Position numbers and translations under genes: made by a program. From Tetragenococcus muriaticus DSM 15685 (lineage in GTDB: Bacteria > Bacillota > Bacilli > Lactobacillales > Enterococcaceae): 64,000 nt of DNA. Shown here piece by piece: positions 40,274-50,603 of the stretch (position 1 is the first letter of the stretch; the number at the start of each line of letters is the position of its first letter). The stretch spans positions 28,971 to 92,970 of the forward strand of contig NZ_AUIQ01000002.1 in NCBI RefSeq assembly GCF_000423785.1, read 5' to 3'. The notes under the pieces are model-generated. The model was not told the DNA's origin and searched no databases. It was given only the letters and a program-made list of their open reading frames with translations.

Positions 40274-41830
40274 TTACTTCGCATATTCTGTCGCTCGTGT
40301 TTCCCTTATAACAGTAATTTTAATATTTCCTGGATAATTTAATTCTTTTTCAATTTTCTTCCGAATATCTCGAACTAAACGAATCGCATCCATATCTGAA
40401 ATTTCTTCAGGTTTAACCATTACTCGTATTTCACGTCCTGCTTGTACAGCAAAACTATAAGAAACCCCTTCAAAACCATTGGAAATATTTTCTAAGTTTT
40501 CTAATCGACGAATATAATTTTCTAATGATTCGCTTCGTGCGCCTGGTCTAGCTGCAGAAAGCGCATCCGCAGCAGCAACTAAAACAGACGTAACCGAAGT
40601 AGCTTCCGTGTCCCCATGATGAGAGGCAATGGCATTAACCACAACAGAATCTTCCCCATACTTAGCAGCTAGTTCAGCTCCAATTTGTACATGAGAGCCT
40701 TCTACTTCGTGATCTATTGCCTTTCCTATATCATGCAAAAGACCAGCACGTTTGGCTAATTGGGCATCTTCACCTACTTCAGCAGCTAATACTCCTGTTA
40801 GCTTGGCTACTTCAATAGAATGTTGCAAGACATTTTGTCCATAACTCGTTCGAAAATGCATTCGTCCTAATGTTTTAAGCAAATCTGGATGTATGCTATG
40901 TACCCCAATATCAAATACTGCTTGTTCTCCATATTCGCGAATACGTCCATCCATTTCTTTGCGAGCTTTTTCAACCATTTCTTCTATACGAGCCGGGTGG
41001 ATACGTCCATCTTGAATTAATTTCTCTAACGCCATACGTGCTGTTTCACGCCGTATTGGATCAAAACCGGACAATACTACCGCTTCTGGCGTATCATCGA
41101 TAATCAAATCAATCCCTGTTAATGTTTCAAGAGTACGGATATTACGTCCTTCACGGCCGATAATTCGCCCTTTCATCTCATCATTTGGCAAAGTAACTAC
41201 AGAAGCCGTCGTTTCAGAAACTTGATCAGCAGCACTACTTTGGATAGCCAATGATAATATATTTTTCGCTTTACGATCGGCTTCATCTTTAGCTCGTTGC
41301 TCTGATTCTTTTACCATGACCGTTAACTCATGATCCAACTCTTCTTCGGTTGATTTCATGATCATTTCTTTTGCATCTTCTTTTGACAACGCAGCGATTC
41401 TTTCTAATTCACTTTGTTGTTTTTGGATAGTTGCTTCAACCTCTTGTTCTCGCTCGTCAATTAATTGTTGTTTTTCATTGACGTTATTTTCTTTATCCGT
41501 CAATGATTGTTCACGTTTCTCCAAAGAATCATCTTTTCGATCAAGTAATTGTTCTCTTTGCAGTAAGCGATTTTCTTGCGATTTTAATTCACGTCTATTT
41601 TCTTTCAACTCACTTTCAATTTCTGACCGGTATTGCTGATTTTCTTCCTTAGCTTCTAACAACGTTTCTTTTTTCAGAGTTTCTGCTTCTTTTCTGGCAT
41701 CAGATAAAATGCTTTCCGCGCTTTGCTTAGCACCTTCTATCTCTTTTTGATGACGATATTTTGTGAAAAAAACTCCGCATAAAAGTCCGACAATTAAACC
41801 GATGATAGCGAGGAGAATGTTAAGCCCCAT
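40274..41830 (-). CDS. rny: Ribonuclease Y
   Basis: Membrane-bound endoribonuclease that starts mRNA decay; 518 residues. One N-terminal transmembrane helix (about 3-22), a long coiled coil (about 25-200), a KH domain with [13 protein letters not shown], and the HD domain with [12 protein letters not shown]. No frameshift or truncation. It is its own transcript, after recA and its terminator. Confidence 0.97.
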   Translation of the reverse strand: MGLNILLAIIGLIVGLLCGVFFTKYRHQKEIEGAKQSAESILSDARKEAETLKKETLLEAKEENQQYRSEIESELKENRRELKSQENRLLQREQLLDRKDDSLEKREQSLTDKENNVNEKQQLIDEREQEVEATIQKQQSELERIAALSKEDAKEMIMKSTEEELDHELTVMVKESEQRAKDEADRKAKNILSLAIQSSAADQVSETTASVVTLPNDEMKGRIIGREGRNIRTLETLTGIDLIIDDTPEAVVLSGFDPIRRETARMALEKLIQDGRIHPARIEEMVEKARKEMDGRIREYGEQAVFDIGVHSIHPDLLKTLGRMHFRTSYGQNVLQHSIEVAKLTGVLAAEVGEDAQLAKRAGLLHDIGKAIDHEVEGSHVQIGAELAAKYGEDSVVVNAIASHHGDTEATSVTSVLVAAADALSAARPGARSESLENYIRRLENLENISNGFEGVSYSFAVQAGREIRVMVKPEEISDMDAIRLVRDIRKKIEKELNYPGNIKITVIRETRATEYAK

Positions 41831-42034
41831 TGGTAAATCACCCCCATACTATCTTTTTTGTTTTGTATTTTGTAGTTTTTTGATAAACAATAGTTCTAAT
41901 AAATTACCAATATGCCTACTTGCATAATGTGTGTAGTTCACACAATTTTATTCTAATGTTTGTGGGAAAGAGTGTCAACTTAAAAAGTAAAAGGTGTTGA
42001 CTAAGTCATAGGTGAAATTATTTATTTTTTCATA

Positions 42035-42079
42035 AAAAAACACTTTTTGTGATAACGTTGTATCACAAAAAGTGTTTTA
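42035..42079 (-). terminator. Terminator of recA
   Basis: Perfect 18-bp stem AAAACACTTTTTGTGATA / TATCACAAAAAGTGTTTT, T-run on the minus strand. Confidence 0.93.
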
Positions 42080-42088
42080 TATCTATTT

Positions 42089-43156
42089 TTACGATTTTTC
42101 TTCTAATGGTAGTTCTTCCTGTTCTTCTTGTTCCTCTCCTGTATCAGAGTCATAACTCTCGTCTTCTTCTCCAATACCATAAGCACTTCGAACAAGTTCT
42201 GATATTTCAGCAACCATTTCAGGGCGCTCTTTCATATATTTTTTCGCATTTTCTCGCCCTTGACCAATTTTATCCTCTTTATAAGAATACCAAGCGCCAC
42301 TTTTTTCAATAATATCTTTTTCTACAGCCATATCCAATAGTTCGCCAACTTGTGAAATACCTTCACCATACATGATATCCACTTCTGCTCTTTTGAAAGG
42401 AGGAGCAACTTTGTTTTTTACCACTTTAAGTTTAGTACGATTTCCAATAATATCTGTTCCAGATTTTAATTGTTCCGCACGTCGAACCTCTAACCGAACT
42501 GTAGAATAAAATTTTAATGCGCGACCCCCAGGTGTCGTTTCCGGACTTCCAAACATAACGCCAACTTTTTCACGAATTTGATTAATAAAAAACGCAATGG
42601 TCTTTGTTTTGTTAATCGAACCGGATAATTTACGTAAAGCTTGAGACATCAAACGAGCTTGTAATCCGACATGAGTGTCTCCCATTTCGCCATCTATTTC
42701 TGCTCTTGGAACTAATGCCGCTACAGAATCGACAACAACAATATCGATAGCACCACTTGAAACTAAGGCATCAGCAATCTCTAAACCTTGTTCACCAGTA
42801 TCAGGCTGTGATAATAATAACTCATCAATATTAACGCCTAAATTTTCGGCATATTGCGGATCCAACGCATTTTCTGCGTCAATAAAAGCAGCTGTTCCTC
42901 CTTGTTTTTGTACTTCAGCCACAGCGTGAAGAGCAACGGTCGTTTTCCCAGAACTTTCAGGACCATATACTTCAACAATTCGTCCTCTAGGGTAGCCACC
43001 GACACCTAATGCTACATCTAATGCCAGAGAACCACTAGGAATAGTTGAAATTTGTTGATCTGCTTTTTCACCTAATTTCATAATCGAACCTTTGCCAAAA
43101 TTCTTTTCTATTTTTTTTAATGCAGTATCTAGTGCTGCTTTACGGTCATCTGCCAA
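42089..43156 (-). CDS. recA: RecA recombinase
   Basis: 355 residues. Walker [13 protein letters not shown] loop L1 and L2 regions, the [25 protein letters not shown] core (given here in part) and an acidic C-terminal tail ([18 protein letters not shown]). The initiation codon is TTG (43156-43154), preceded by AAGGAGG; no ATG lies nearby in frame. Cotranscription with cinA is possible, but recA has its own promoter and LexA box. Confidence 0.97.
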   Translation of the reverse strand: MADDRKAALDTALKKIEKNFGKGSIMKLGEKADQQISTIPSGSLALDVALGVGGYPRGRIVEVYGPESSGKTTVALHAVAEVQKQGGTAAFIDAENALDPQYAENLGVNIDELLLSQPDTGEQGLEIADALVSSGAIDIVVVDSVAALVPRAEIDGEMGDTHVGLQARLMSQALRKLSGSINKTKTIAFFINQIREKVGVMFGSPETTPGGRALKFYSTVRLEVRRAEQLKSGTDIIGNRTKLKVVKNKVAPPFKRAEVDIMYGEGISQVGELLDMAVEKDIIEKSGAWYSYKEDKIGQGRENAKKYMKERPEMVAEISELVRSAYGIGEEDESYDSDTGEEQEEQEELPLEEKS

Positions 43157-43216
43157 TTAAGATAAACCTCCTTATATTGTTAGAAACTTCTTGTTTACTC
43201 AACTCATCGTATACCC

Positions 43217-43267
43217 ATCATAGTCTTTTTTTTGAAAAAAAGCAAGGAAAAAGCGAACAAATATTCG
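43217..43267 (-). promoter_or_regulatory. recA promoter and LexA (DinR) box
   Basis: Minus-strand CGAATATTTGTTCG (43267-43254) fits the Gram-positive SOS box CGAACNNNNGTTCG with one mismatch. Downstream are TTGCTT (43245-43240), 17 bases and TATGAT (43222-43217). Confidence 0.82.
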
Positions 43268-43270
43268 CAT

Positions 43271-44512
43271 TTATTTTATTAACTTTCTTCGTAATAAATC
43301 TAGCCCCGCCATTACTGCACTATTACGTACATAGTTTCGATCACGCGTGAAATGATACAAGTAGCTTTCTACATGATGTTTAGTTGCTATTGCAATCCAA
43401 ACTGTGCCCGCTTTTTTTCCTTCTAAAGAATCAGGGCCGGCAACCCCTGTAAAAGAAAGGCCAAAATCACTTCCAGCAAGTTGTTGAGCTTGTAATGCCA
43501 TTGCTTCTGCACATTCTTTGCTAACTGTTCCATATTTCTTTAGAAGAGTAGCATCGATTCCAAGAAATTGAACTTTCGTTTCTTCTGAATATGTCACAAA
43601 CCCTCCAGGATAAACAGAAGAAGCATCAGGAATGCTTCCTAAAAGCGCTTGAAAACCACCTGCTGTTAAACTTTCTGCTGCACTTACTGTTTGTTGGTTC
43701 TCTTTTAGTAAATCTACCACTACATTCGCTAACGAGTTATTTTCTCCGTAACCATAGAAAAAATCGCCCACTCGAGTAAGTATTTCTTTTTCTAAGTAGT
43801 CAAGTTTTTGTTTTCCTTCAACCTCGTCTAATGTATTTACAGTTAAACGCAAGGTAACTTCGCTAGGTTTTGCATATGAGGCAAGTGTTGGGTTTGTCTG
43901 TTGTTTGATTAAATCAGCTAACTTAGTGACAAGTTCTGATTCCCCAATACCATAAAAGCGTAAAACCCGCGAAATCAGCTGTTCATCTTGTTGAAAGTGG
44001 TGTTTCAGTAAAGGAATCGCCTCATTAAAAAACATCGGTTTCAACTCATTAGGAGGACCCGGCAACAATAGATAGGATGGACCATTTTCAGACTGATGGA
44101 AAATACCTACAGCTAAACCTGTACTATTTTGTAAGGATTCGCCATCTTTAAAAACTAATGCTTGTAGACGGTTATTTTCTGTCATTGTACGCTCTCTTTT
44201 TTCAAAGAAAGTTAATAAATTTTGGTACCCTTTTTCATCAAAAACTAATTCTTCCTTAACATGCTTGGCAGTCACTTGTTTTGTCAGATCGTCCTCTGTT
44301 GGACCTAACCCGCCGCACAAAACAATCAAATCACTTCTTTGATCTGCTAGACTCAGCACTTCTTCCAACCGCTTTGGATTATCCCCCACTACACTTTGAT
44401 AATAAACTTCCATACCTAAACCTGCTAGTTCTTCTGCTAAAAATGTCGTATTTGTATTATTAATTTGTCCCAATAAAATTTCTGTACCTACTGCTATAAT
44501 TTCTGCTTTCAT
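43271..44512 (-). CDS. cinA: CinA, competence/damage-inducible protein
   Basis: 413 residues: N-terminal MoaB/MogA-like COG1058 domain ([21 protein letters not shown]) and C-terminal nicotinamide-nucleotide amidase domain ([18 protein letters not shown]). Start at the ATG after GTAGGAGCGAGG; the longer upstream frame overlaps the terminator of pgsA. Lies before recA as in most Firmicutes. Confidence 0.93.
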   Translation of the reverse strand: MKAEIIAVGTEILLGQINNTNTTFLAEELAGLGMEVYYQSVVGDNPKRLEEVLSLADQRSDLIVLCGGLGPTEDDLTKQVTAKHVKEELVFDEKGYQNLLTFFEKRERTMTENNRLQALVFKDGESLQNSTGLAVGIFHQSENGPSYLLLPGPPNELKPMFFNEAIPLLKHHFQQDEQLISRVLRFYGIGESELVTKLADLIKQQTNPTLASYAKPSEVTLRLTVNTLDEVEGKQKLDYLEKEILTRVGDFFYGYGENNSLANVVVDLLKENQQTVSAAESLTAGGFQALLGSIPDASSVYPGGFVTYSEETKVQFLGIDATLLKKYGTVSKECAEAMALQAQQLAGSDFGLSFTGVAGPDSLEGKKAGTVWIAIATKHHVESYLYHFTRDRNYVRNSAVMAGLDLLRRKLIK

Positions 44513-44596
44513 TTTCCTCGCTCCTACTAATAAATACGCAAAAAGTCCAATTTTCATTTTAAAATAAATAAATTTTTTCCTCGAATTTTTTCGTTG

Positions 44597-44647
44597 AAAA
44601 AAACGAATGGGCAAACGTTTCGCTAACGACCACCCACTCGTTTTTTA
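44597..44647 (-). terminator. Terminator of pgsA
   Basis: Stem AAAACGAGTGGG / CCCATTCGTTTT on the minus strand with following T's, directly after the pgsA stop. Confidence 0.85.
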
Positions 44648-44648
44648 A

Positions 44649-45230
44649 TTACATTGATCCTTTAAATACACCAGCATTTTTAACAAAATAATCGATTCCT
44701 GAATATAAAGTGAAAAATAAACAAATATATAATAAAACTTGTCCTATAGGAAAAGAGATGAAGTTAAAAGGCACATTATTAATGTATAAAAAGATAATAG
44801 CAAGCATTTGCGTAGTTGTTTTGATTTTTCCTGGCCATGCAGCTGCCATCACACTGCCATTTTGTTCAACAATTAATAAACGTAAGCCCGTAATTGCTAA
44901 TTCACGACATACGATAATGGCCACGACCCAGCTTGGCGCTTTCCCTAATTCAACTAATAAAATAAAAGCTGTCATAACCAACATTTTGTCCGCTAATGGA
45001 TCAGCAAACTTACCAAAATTGGTAACCAATTCCTGGTTACGTGCAATTTTTCCATCCAGCCAATCAGTAAAACTTGCCACAGCAAAAATCACAGCTCCTA
45101 CTAAATTAGTCACAGCTAGCTGGGTATCTCCTACTGATAAAGTTCCCCAATGGATAGGTGCAACCACAATCACCATAAAAATAGGAATCATCAGCATTCT
45201 GACAACAGTAAGTTTATTTGGTAAATTCAA
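44649..45230 (-). CDS. pgsA: CDP-diacylglycerol--glycerol-3-phosphate 3-phosphatidyltransferase
   Basis: Membrane enzyme, 193 residues, first step of phosphatidylglycerol and cardiolipin synthesis. The CDP-alcohol phosphotransferase motif D-x2-DG-x2-AR-x8-G-x3-D-x3-D is visible as DWLDGKIAR, then FGKFADPLADK. About five hydrophobic segments. Follows rodZ by 69 bases. Confidence 0.95.
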   Translation of the reverse strand: MNLPNKLTVVRMLMIPIFMVIVVAPIHWGTLSVGDTQLAVTNLVGAVIFAVASFTDWLDGKIARNQELVTNFGKFADPLADKMLVMTAFILLVELGKAPSWVVAIIVCRELAITGLRLLIVEQNGSVMAAAWPGKIKTTTQMLAIIFLYINNVPFNFISFPIGQVLLYICLFFTLYSGIDYFVKNAGVFKGSM

Positions 45231-45299
45231 TTTATAACCCTCATATCACTAATGAATTTAATGATATATTCCTTTCCTTTGTTATTCAAATTCTTTCTC

Positions 45300-46184
45300 T
45301 TAATCTTGATAGGTTACTTCAAAGTTCAAGTCCTTTCGTAACAGTTCATAGTTAGGATCGTCAAAATCAACTTCTTGATCATTTACTGTGACATCCACGT
45401 TTGCACTAGCTCCTAAAGTAACAACAAAATTTTCTGTTCCCTCAGGTATTGTTGTATTTTCAGTCTGTCCTGGTTGCAACGTTTCTTGTAAAGTATAATT
45501 CCCATTCACAGAAACTCCTACCCAAGCACGATCGTTTTTCCCTGTCACTTCTAATTCTAACGGATCTTCAGCATTTGTCACTTGAATTGTTGCTTGCGAT
45601 TGAGTAGAATCTTCCATCGAAACTTCCATTTGATCCTCTTCAGAAGAACTTGTTGTCTCAGTTGATTCCGCACTGTCTTGCTCTGAAGACTGGTCTTGGT
45701 TTTGTTCCGTGCTCACGGAGTTTTCAACTTGTAGTGAAGAAGTTGTTCGGCTAATCACTGGATCAGAGTTACGATCTTGCCAAGCTGCATAAGCAATAAC
45801 GCCTACAATCATAAACGCGATAAAACCTAATAAAACAACGGGAAGGTGCTCTCGAGTTGTTTTATTACGAGATTTTTCTTCATGTAAGGCTTTTCTAGAA
45901 CCTTGAACAGTTTCAGGTTGTGCTCGTCTTGACTCTGAATCTATCCTATCTTTTCCGTCATAAATATCAACAAGAACATCCCCTTTTTCTCCTACAGCTT
46001 CGGCGTACTGACGAATAAAAGTGCGTACATAGTAAGCCCCCGGTAAAGCTGCAAAGTTCCCGCTTTCGATCGCTTCCAGGTAACGTTTCTGAATTTTTGT
46101 TTTTTGTTGTAGCTCATCAATACTAATGTTTTTATCTAAACGAGCTTGCCGCAGTCTGTCACCAATTATGATTTCATTACCCAC
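45300..46184 (-). CDS. rodZ: RodZ-like helix-turn-helix membrane protein
   Basis: About 294 residues: N-terminal Xre-type HTH (GDRLRQARLDKNISIDELQQKTKIQKRYLEAIE, shown in part), one transmembrane helix (VVLLGFIAFMIVGVIAYAAW), a Ser/Thr/Glu-rich linker and an extracellular DUF4115 beta domain. RodZ links MreB-type shape control to the envelope. Start chosen at the GTG after TGGAGAAG, giving MGNEIIIGDRL; a TTG eleven codons upstream is the alternative. The linker and ectodomain are unusually acidic. Confidence 0.85.
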   Translation of the reverse strand: MGNEIIIGDRLRQARLDKNISIDELQQKTKIQKRYLEAIESGNFAALPGAYYVRTFIRQYAEAVGEKGDVLVDIYDGKDRIDSESRRAQPETVQGSRKALHEEKSRNKTTREHLPVVLLGFIAFMIVGVIAYAAWQDRNSDPVISRTTSSLQVENSVSTEQNQDQSSEQDSAESTETTSSSEEDQMEVSMEDSTQSQATIQVTNAEDPLELEVTGKNDRAWVGVSVNGNYTLQETLQPGQTENTTIPEGTENFVVTLGASANVDVTVNDQEVDFDDPNYELLRKDLNFEVTYQD

Positions 46185-46281
46185 GCCTACATCTTCTCCA
46201 GTCTTTTTTGATATCAATTTTCTTTAGAATACCATAAAAAAGCTTAATAGAGTAAATAATTACTTTACTTTCAAACAAATT

Positions 46282-47580
46282 TTAAACTTCTTTTTCCGGT
46301 GCCAAATAAAATTTTGCCACAGCTTCTTTTTGTAACAAACGTTTACCTGCATCAAGGCAATCTTGTAATTGAATGGAATCAATGATTTCTGGTAAATCAA
46401 ATAATGTCAACTCCCCAAAAAGCTCTTGAGTAAATTGATTTGCAATGTATTCTAATGAATTAAGGGATTGAAAGTATCTTCCTAACATTTTCTTTTTTAA
46501 TCGTGTTAAATTTATCTCATTAACTACTTCCTCATCAGAAAAATTTAAAAGGATACGCTCAATTTCATTGAAGAACGTTTCCGGTTGCTCAGTATCACTA
46601 GAAAAATCAGCCATATAAAAGCTGCGATCAAACAAAAATTCGAAATCAAAACTATCATCAATAATTCCTTTTTGGTATAAGTCTAAATAGTTCTTACTGG
46701 TATTCCCCAAAAGTAATTGCAATAACAAATTTATAGCTGTACGAAAACGTAGTTGTTCTTTATTTCCTTGTGGTAAATGATCTTCAAAACCTTTGATCCC
46801 CAAGATAGCTTTAGGACGGCTAACCGGCATAGTTGCAGAAGAAAAAGAAACGATATCGTCTGTTGTTTCTTCTGGAAAGTACCGATGAATTGTGTGGCTT
46901 GGAGAAAAACTTTTAGATGCTTGATTTTCCTTAATCCAAGCCATTGTTTCTTGTGCATTAATATTACCTATAACAAAAAGGATCATATTACTGGGATGAT
47001 AAAACGTTTGATAACATTGATACAAGTCTTCTGCAGTAATTTTATCAATACTTTCAACTGTACCAGCAATATCAATATGAAGAGGGTGCTTGGGATAAAG
47101 ATTTTGCAAAAGTCCGAAAAATAGACACCAGTCTGGATCATCTTGATACATTTGTATTTCTTGAGCAATAATTCCCTTTTCTTTTTCCACAGTCTCTGGA
47201 GTAAAATAGGGCGTTTGAACAAAATTCAATAATGTCAATAAATTCTCTTGAATATTATCAGTAGCAGAAAATAGATAACTTGTTTTAGTAAAGCTAGTAA
47301 AAGCATTGGCTGAGGCCCCTAAACGACCAAACTCTTGAAATGTATCCCCTTCTTTTTTTTCAAACATTTTATGTTCTAAAAAATGAGCAATACCGTCAGG
47401 GACTTTTTGCGAAGTTTCATCTTGAACACCAAATTCATTATCAATAGAACCATAATTGGTACTAAATAACCCATATGTTTTATGAAACTCTCTTTTAGGT
47501 AAAAGAAATACCGTCAGCCCATTATCAAGAACTTCCGTGTACAGTTCTTCATTAATACTAGAGTAAACTTTTTTATTCAT
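46282..47580 (-). CDS. ymfH: YmfH-like M16 zinc peptidase
   Basis: 432 residues. The inverted zinc motif HFLEH (66-70) of pitrilysin/insulinase peptidases is intact, with downstream glutamates (EKEKGIIAQEI) for the third ligand. It overlaps its partner YmfF by 8 bases; the pair probably forms one active and one inactive subunit. Substrate unknown. The pair next to rodZ-pgsA-cinA-recA is conserved in Firmicutes. Confidence 0.9.
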   Translation of the reverse strand: MNKKVYSSINEELYTEVLDNGLTVFLLPKREFHKTYGLFSTNYGSIDNEFGVQDETSQKVPDGIAHFLEHKMFEKKEGDTFQEFGRLGASANAFTSFTKTSYLFSATDNIQENLLTLLNFVQTPYFTPETVEKEKGIIAQEIQMYQDDPDWCLFFGLLQNLYPKHPLHIDIAGTVESIDKITAEDLYQCYQTFYHPSNMILFVIGNINAQETMAWIKENQASKSFSPSHTIHRYFPEETTDDIVSFSSATMPVSRPKAILGIKGFEDHLPQGNKEQLRFRTAINLLLQLLLGNTSKNYLDLYQKGIIDDSFDFEFLFDRSFYMADFSSDTEQPETFFNEIERILLNFSDEEVVNEINLTRLKKKMLGRYFQSLNSLEYIANQFTQELFGELTLFDLPEIIDSIQLQDCLDAGKRLLQKEAVAKFYLAPEKEV

Positions 47581-48841
47581 AAGCTTCCTCCTTCTTGTCT
47601 AAAGTAAATATTGCTTGCAATTGTAGATCCTCAGCCACTTTTTTTACATCTTCTTTTGTTACCGCCATAATTTTCTCTTCAAATTCTGTTTCATCTTTTA
47701 CTAATTTAGATAACCGTCGTTCTAAATATGTCATCTCAATCAGGCCCTGGGCACTATCTAACGAAAGTAAAAATTGATTTTTTAACATAACCTTTGTTTG
47801 TTGAAGATCATTTTCAGTAAAATGACCTTCTTTTAAATCCTCTAGTTGCTCTTCAATCAATGAAAGGACACGGGATCGATTTTTGCGATCAATACCCGTC
47901 TGCACTGTGACAAAACCACGAAACGAATCGAAGGCACTAGAAGCATAATAAGCTAAGCTAGCTTTTTCACGAACATTGGTAAATAGTTTCGAATGAGGAA
48001 AACCTCCAAATAAACCATTAAACACCAATAAAGAAAAACGCCGAGGATCATTATAATAGATAGAAGTTCGATAAGCTAAATTTAGTTTTGCTTGAATGAC
48101 TGGCTCGTATATAGTTTCTGTTTGTACTTCCGATTTTAACTCTTGCTGGTAAAACATTTTCGGTGAAAAAGTATTTCGTGGAGTAAAGGGTAATCTACGA
48201 ATAGCCCTGCTCACTTTTTCTTCTGCAATATCACCGACAACGAAAATATCAACTTGATCTTGCATGATCATTTCTTGGTAGGTTTGTACTAAATCATAAG
48301 CGTCCAGCGATTGTATGTCTTCTTTTGTACCAAAACTAGGAGTTTTTTGATCTTCATCCATAAAATAAAGTTCTTGTAAACGTAAAGCAGCTAAAGTTTG
48401 CTTATCTTCTTTCAAACTTTCTAAATAATCAATCATATTTTCTTTTTCTAGTTGAAATGTATCAAAGTCAAAAGCATCTTCTTTTATATTTGGATGAAAT
48501 AAAATCTCCTGAATAAATTTTATTCCTTCTTCCAAAATACCTTCTTCATTAAGATATTTTTCATTAACTAAGTTCATCATTAAATTTACTTGATGAAGAT
48601 TTCCTTTTTTTCCTACGTTTAAGCCAAAACTTGCTCCATATAACTCGGCAAGTTTTTCGCTTAGTTTTGTTTGGAAAGGATAATGAAGACTATTGGTTTC
48701 TAAAAGGTTGGTTAGTAACGTTCGTTTAGCAGCAGTTTTTTTCTGGTGCTCTGTGGAAAAACGGAAAAATAAACGAATCGTTTTAAATTTTTCTGTTGGA
48801 ATAACGGTTAAATTTACACCAGGTTGTAAAGATATGGTCAT
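47573..48841 (-). CDS. ymfF: YmfF-like M16 family protein (inactive subunit)
   Basis: 422 residues with the pitrilysin fold (RTSIYYNDPRRFSLLVFNGLFGG region is typical) but no HxxEH zinc motif near the N-terminus: the equivalent stretch reads LLTNLLETNSLHYP. It is therefore predicted to be the non-catalytic partner of YmfH, translated first in the same mRNA. Confidence 0.88.
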   Translation of the reverse strand: MTISLQPGVNLTVIPTEKFKTIRLFFRFSTEHQKKTAAKRTLLTNLLETNSLHYPFQTKLSEKLAELYGASFGLNVGKKGNLHQVNLMMNLVNEKYLNEEGILEEGIKFIQEILFHPNIKEDAFDFDTFQLEKENMIDYLESLKEDKQTLAALRLQELYFMDEDQKTPSFGTKEDIQSLDAYDLVQTYQEMIMQDQVDIFVVGDIAEEKVSRAIRRLPFTPRNTFSPKMFYQQELKSEVQTETIYEPVIQAKLNLAYRTSIYYNDPRRFSLLVFNGLFGGFPHSKLFTNVREKASLAYYASSAFDSFRGFVTVQTGIDRKNRSRVLSLIEEQLEDLKEGHFTENDLQQTKVMLKNQFLLSLDSAQGLIEMTYLERRLSKLVKDETEFEEKIMAVTKEDVKKVAEDLQLQAIFTLDKKEEAYE

Positions 48842-49016
48842 TTTCTATGCTCCTTAAACTCTTACATAAATAAACTATGTTTTTGTTAAAAATTATTATA
48901 ACATACTCCTCCTTTAGAAAAGAAAAAATCCATTTGCTAAAATGATAAAAACAATTTATTTCAAAAAAATAATTTGTTTCGTTATACTAAAATAAGCAAA
49001 AATGGGAGGTGGAAAT

Positions 49017-49505
49017 TTGAAAAGGATCTTTTCCGAATTTAAAGAATTTATTATAGGCGGCGACGTGCTAGATTTGGCTGTAGGTGTCGTTATTGGTAGT
49101 GCTTTTACTGCCATTGTTACTCAAGTTGTTGAAGGTTTAATTACACCTTTAGTTGGCTGGTTCGTAGCTGCTATTACAGGAACCAGAGATCTTGAGAGCT
49201 CTTTATCTATATTAGACTGGTCGCCAACACCTGGAGTAACCTTTCAATTTGGCGAAATTGTTAGTGCAATGATCACCTTTATACTTACTGGTTTTATTCT
49301 ATTTATCATTGTTAAAGCGGCCAACAAAGCTAAACGTACACAAGAAGAAGAAGCGGCTGCTCCAGTTGCAGAAGATTACTTAGCAGAAATTCGTGATCTA
49401 TTGCGTCAAGAGCAAGGATTACCTGTGGAAACAAACGAGGAAACCCAATCAGAAGAAACAAATGAATCTGAGGAACAAACTGACTCTAAAAATACCCAAA
49501 CATAA
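49017..49505 (+). CDS. mscL: MscL, large-conductance mechanosensitive channel
   Basis: Pentameric pressure valve of about 162 residues that releases solutes on osmotic downshock. FSEFKEFIIGGDVLDLAVGVVIG marks the N-terminal helix and first membrane helix (given here by position 5-27); the second is about 84-105. Start set at the TTG (49017) following GGGAGGTGG; the ATG at 49002 lies inside that ribosome site. The C-terminal tail is longer and more acidic than usual (ETQSEETNESEEQTDSK). For a salt-adapted host this channel would matter on dilution. Confidence 0.93.
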   Translation: MKRIFSEFKEFIIGGDVLDLAVGVVIGSAFTAIVTQVVEGLITPLVGWFVAAITGTRDLESSLSILDWSPTPGVTFQFGEIVSAMITFILTGFILFIIVKAANKAKRTQEEEAAAPVAEDYLAEIRDLLRQEQGLPVETNEETQSEETNESEEQTDSKNTQT

Positions 49506-49552
49506 AAAAATTAGGAAAAAGTAGTGCTAGCACTACTTTTCCTAATTAAAAA
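49505..49552. terminator. Bidirectional terminator between mscL and veg
   Basis: Perfect 19-bp stem AATTAGGAAAAAGTAGTGC / GCACTACTTTTCCTAATT, A-run and T-run on either side. Confidence 0.93.
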
Positions 49553-49585
49553 ATCGATTTAAAATAAATGGATTGTTCTTTTCAA

Positions 49586-49828
49586 TTAGACGGTATCAAG
49601 AAATTCGATTTCTACAGATTTTGTTAATACATCTGAATAGCTATAAGAAACTCGTTCAAATGAATTTTCTTTTGGATCCAAATCCACAACAAAAACTGAT
49701 GGGTATGTTTCTGCTAAAACGCCATGACGCTGCGTTTGACGCTTTCTTCCTGTTTGAGCCACTAGCATAATCTTACTTCCTATGCGCTCTTCTAATGCTT
49801 TTTTAATTGTCGATAGAGTCGTTGGCAT
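49586..49828 (-). CDS. veg: Veg family protein
   Basis: 80-residue protein, residues PTTLSTIKKALEERIGS at the start and GVLAETYPSVFVVDLD / ENSFERVSYSYSDVLT, all typical of Veg. In Bacillus Veg affects biofilm matrix gene expression. The real start is the ATG at 49828; the longer frame upstream is A+T-rich noise. In many Firmicutes veg stands next to ispE; here it has been moved to the end of the sigma-factor gene. Confidence 0.9.
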   Translation of the reverse strand: MPTTLSTIKKALEERIGSKIMLVAQTGRKRQTQRHGVLAETYPSVFVVDLDPKENSFERVSYSYSDVLTKSVEIEFLDTV

Positions 49829-49934
49829 CGCATTCACCTCATCCTCTATTATAACATAAAACAAACGAATTTTAAAGTGTACCACAAAAACTAAAAATTT
49901 GACAATAGCTTTTGAAGAAAAACAGTAAAAAAAT

Positions 49935-50498
49935 TCAAACACTCGGTGAAACTAACCATTGAGTCATTTTTCTTTTACATCGATCATAAGCACTACGAAG
50001 CACAATAGGATCCTGTGATGCTAAGGTGGTTACATCTCCATAAAAGTATCCATAAAAAGCTTTACTTTCCAGTTCTGTGAATAAAGCTTCATTTTCTTCT
50101 AATGTCTCTTGCACAATTAATTGTTCTAAAGGATCAACAGTATAAGCTCGTTGCCCAGTTTGTCCTTTCGCTCCTTCTAAAAAAAGATCTTCTCCATATA
50201 ACACCAAATTTTCTAAAGTTTTTCTTTTATAAGCATACTTCTTACGTACTAGGCTTACAATTTCATTTTCAAAAGCACGTTTAAAAAAAGTCCCTAAGGT
50301 AATTTGTTGGTCGCTCCTATAGTCATGTAAACAACGATTAAATATAATGAGTCCTTCCTGTATCCAGTCCTGCTCCTCAAAATCACGCAAATAGTATTTT
50401 GTTCTCATTGCATGAATGACGGGACGATAATATTCAAATAGTTTTATCATCGCCTTTTCATCCCCACGTTGGGCTTTTATAATCAAAGCTTCCTCCAT
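49935..50498 (-). CDS. Sigma-70 family factor (SigH/ComX-like)
   Basis: 187 residues. Region 2 is clear (EQDWIQEGLIIFNRCLHDYRSDQ and FKRAFENEIVSLVRK, each part of the conserved core), but the C-terminal region 4 is weak: the stretch around DPIVLRSAYDRCKRK could form the helix-turn-helix. Enterococci carry a homologue in the same place after yacP; its regulon there is unknown, though relatives drive competence. AAAGGAG precedes the ATG. Confidence 0.82.
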   Translation of the reverse strand: MEEALIIKAQRGDEKAMIKLFEYYRPVIHAMRTKYYLRDFEEQDWIQEGLIIFNRCLHDYRSDQQITLGTFFKRAFENEIVSLVRKKYAYKRKTLENLVLYGEDLFLEGAKGQTGQRAYTVDPLEQLIVQETLEENEALFTELESKAFYGYFYGDVTTLASQDPIVLRSAYDRCKRKMTQWLVSPSV

Positions 50499-50603
50499 AA
50501 AAAAGCTCCTTTCATCTTCTTTGATGAAAAGAGCGTATCATTGAAAAAAAGCCCCGTCTCTCATTTAATTACGCAACTTTTTTACAATAATAAATGAAGT
50601 CGT

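Noticed and set aside
44710..45237. 175-residue open frame antisense to pgsA
   Set aside because: pgsA has the full catalytic motif and a ribosome site; the antisense frame has neither family features nor a promoter.
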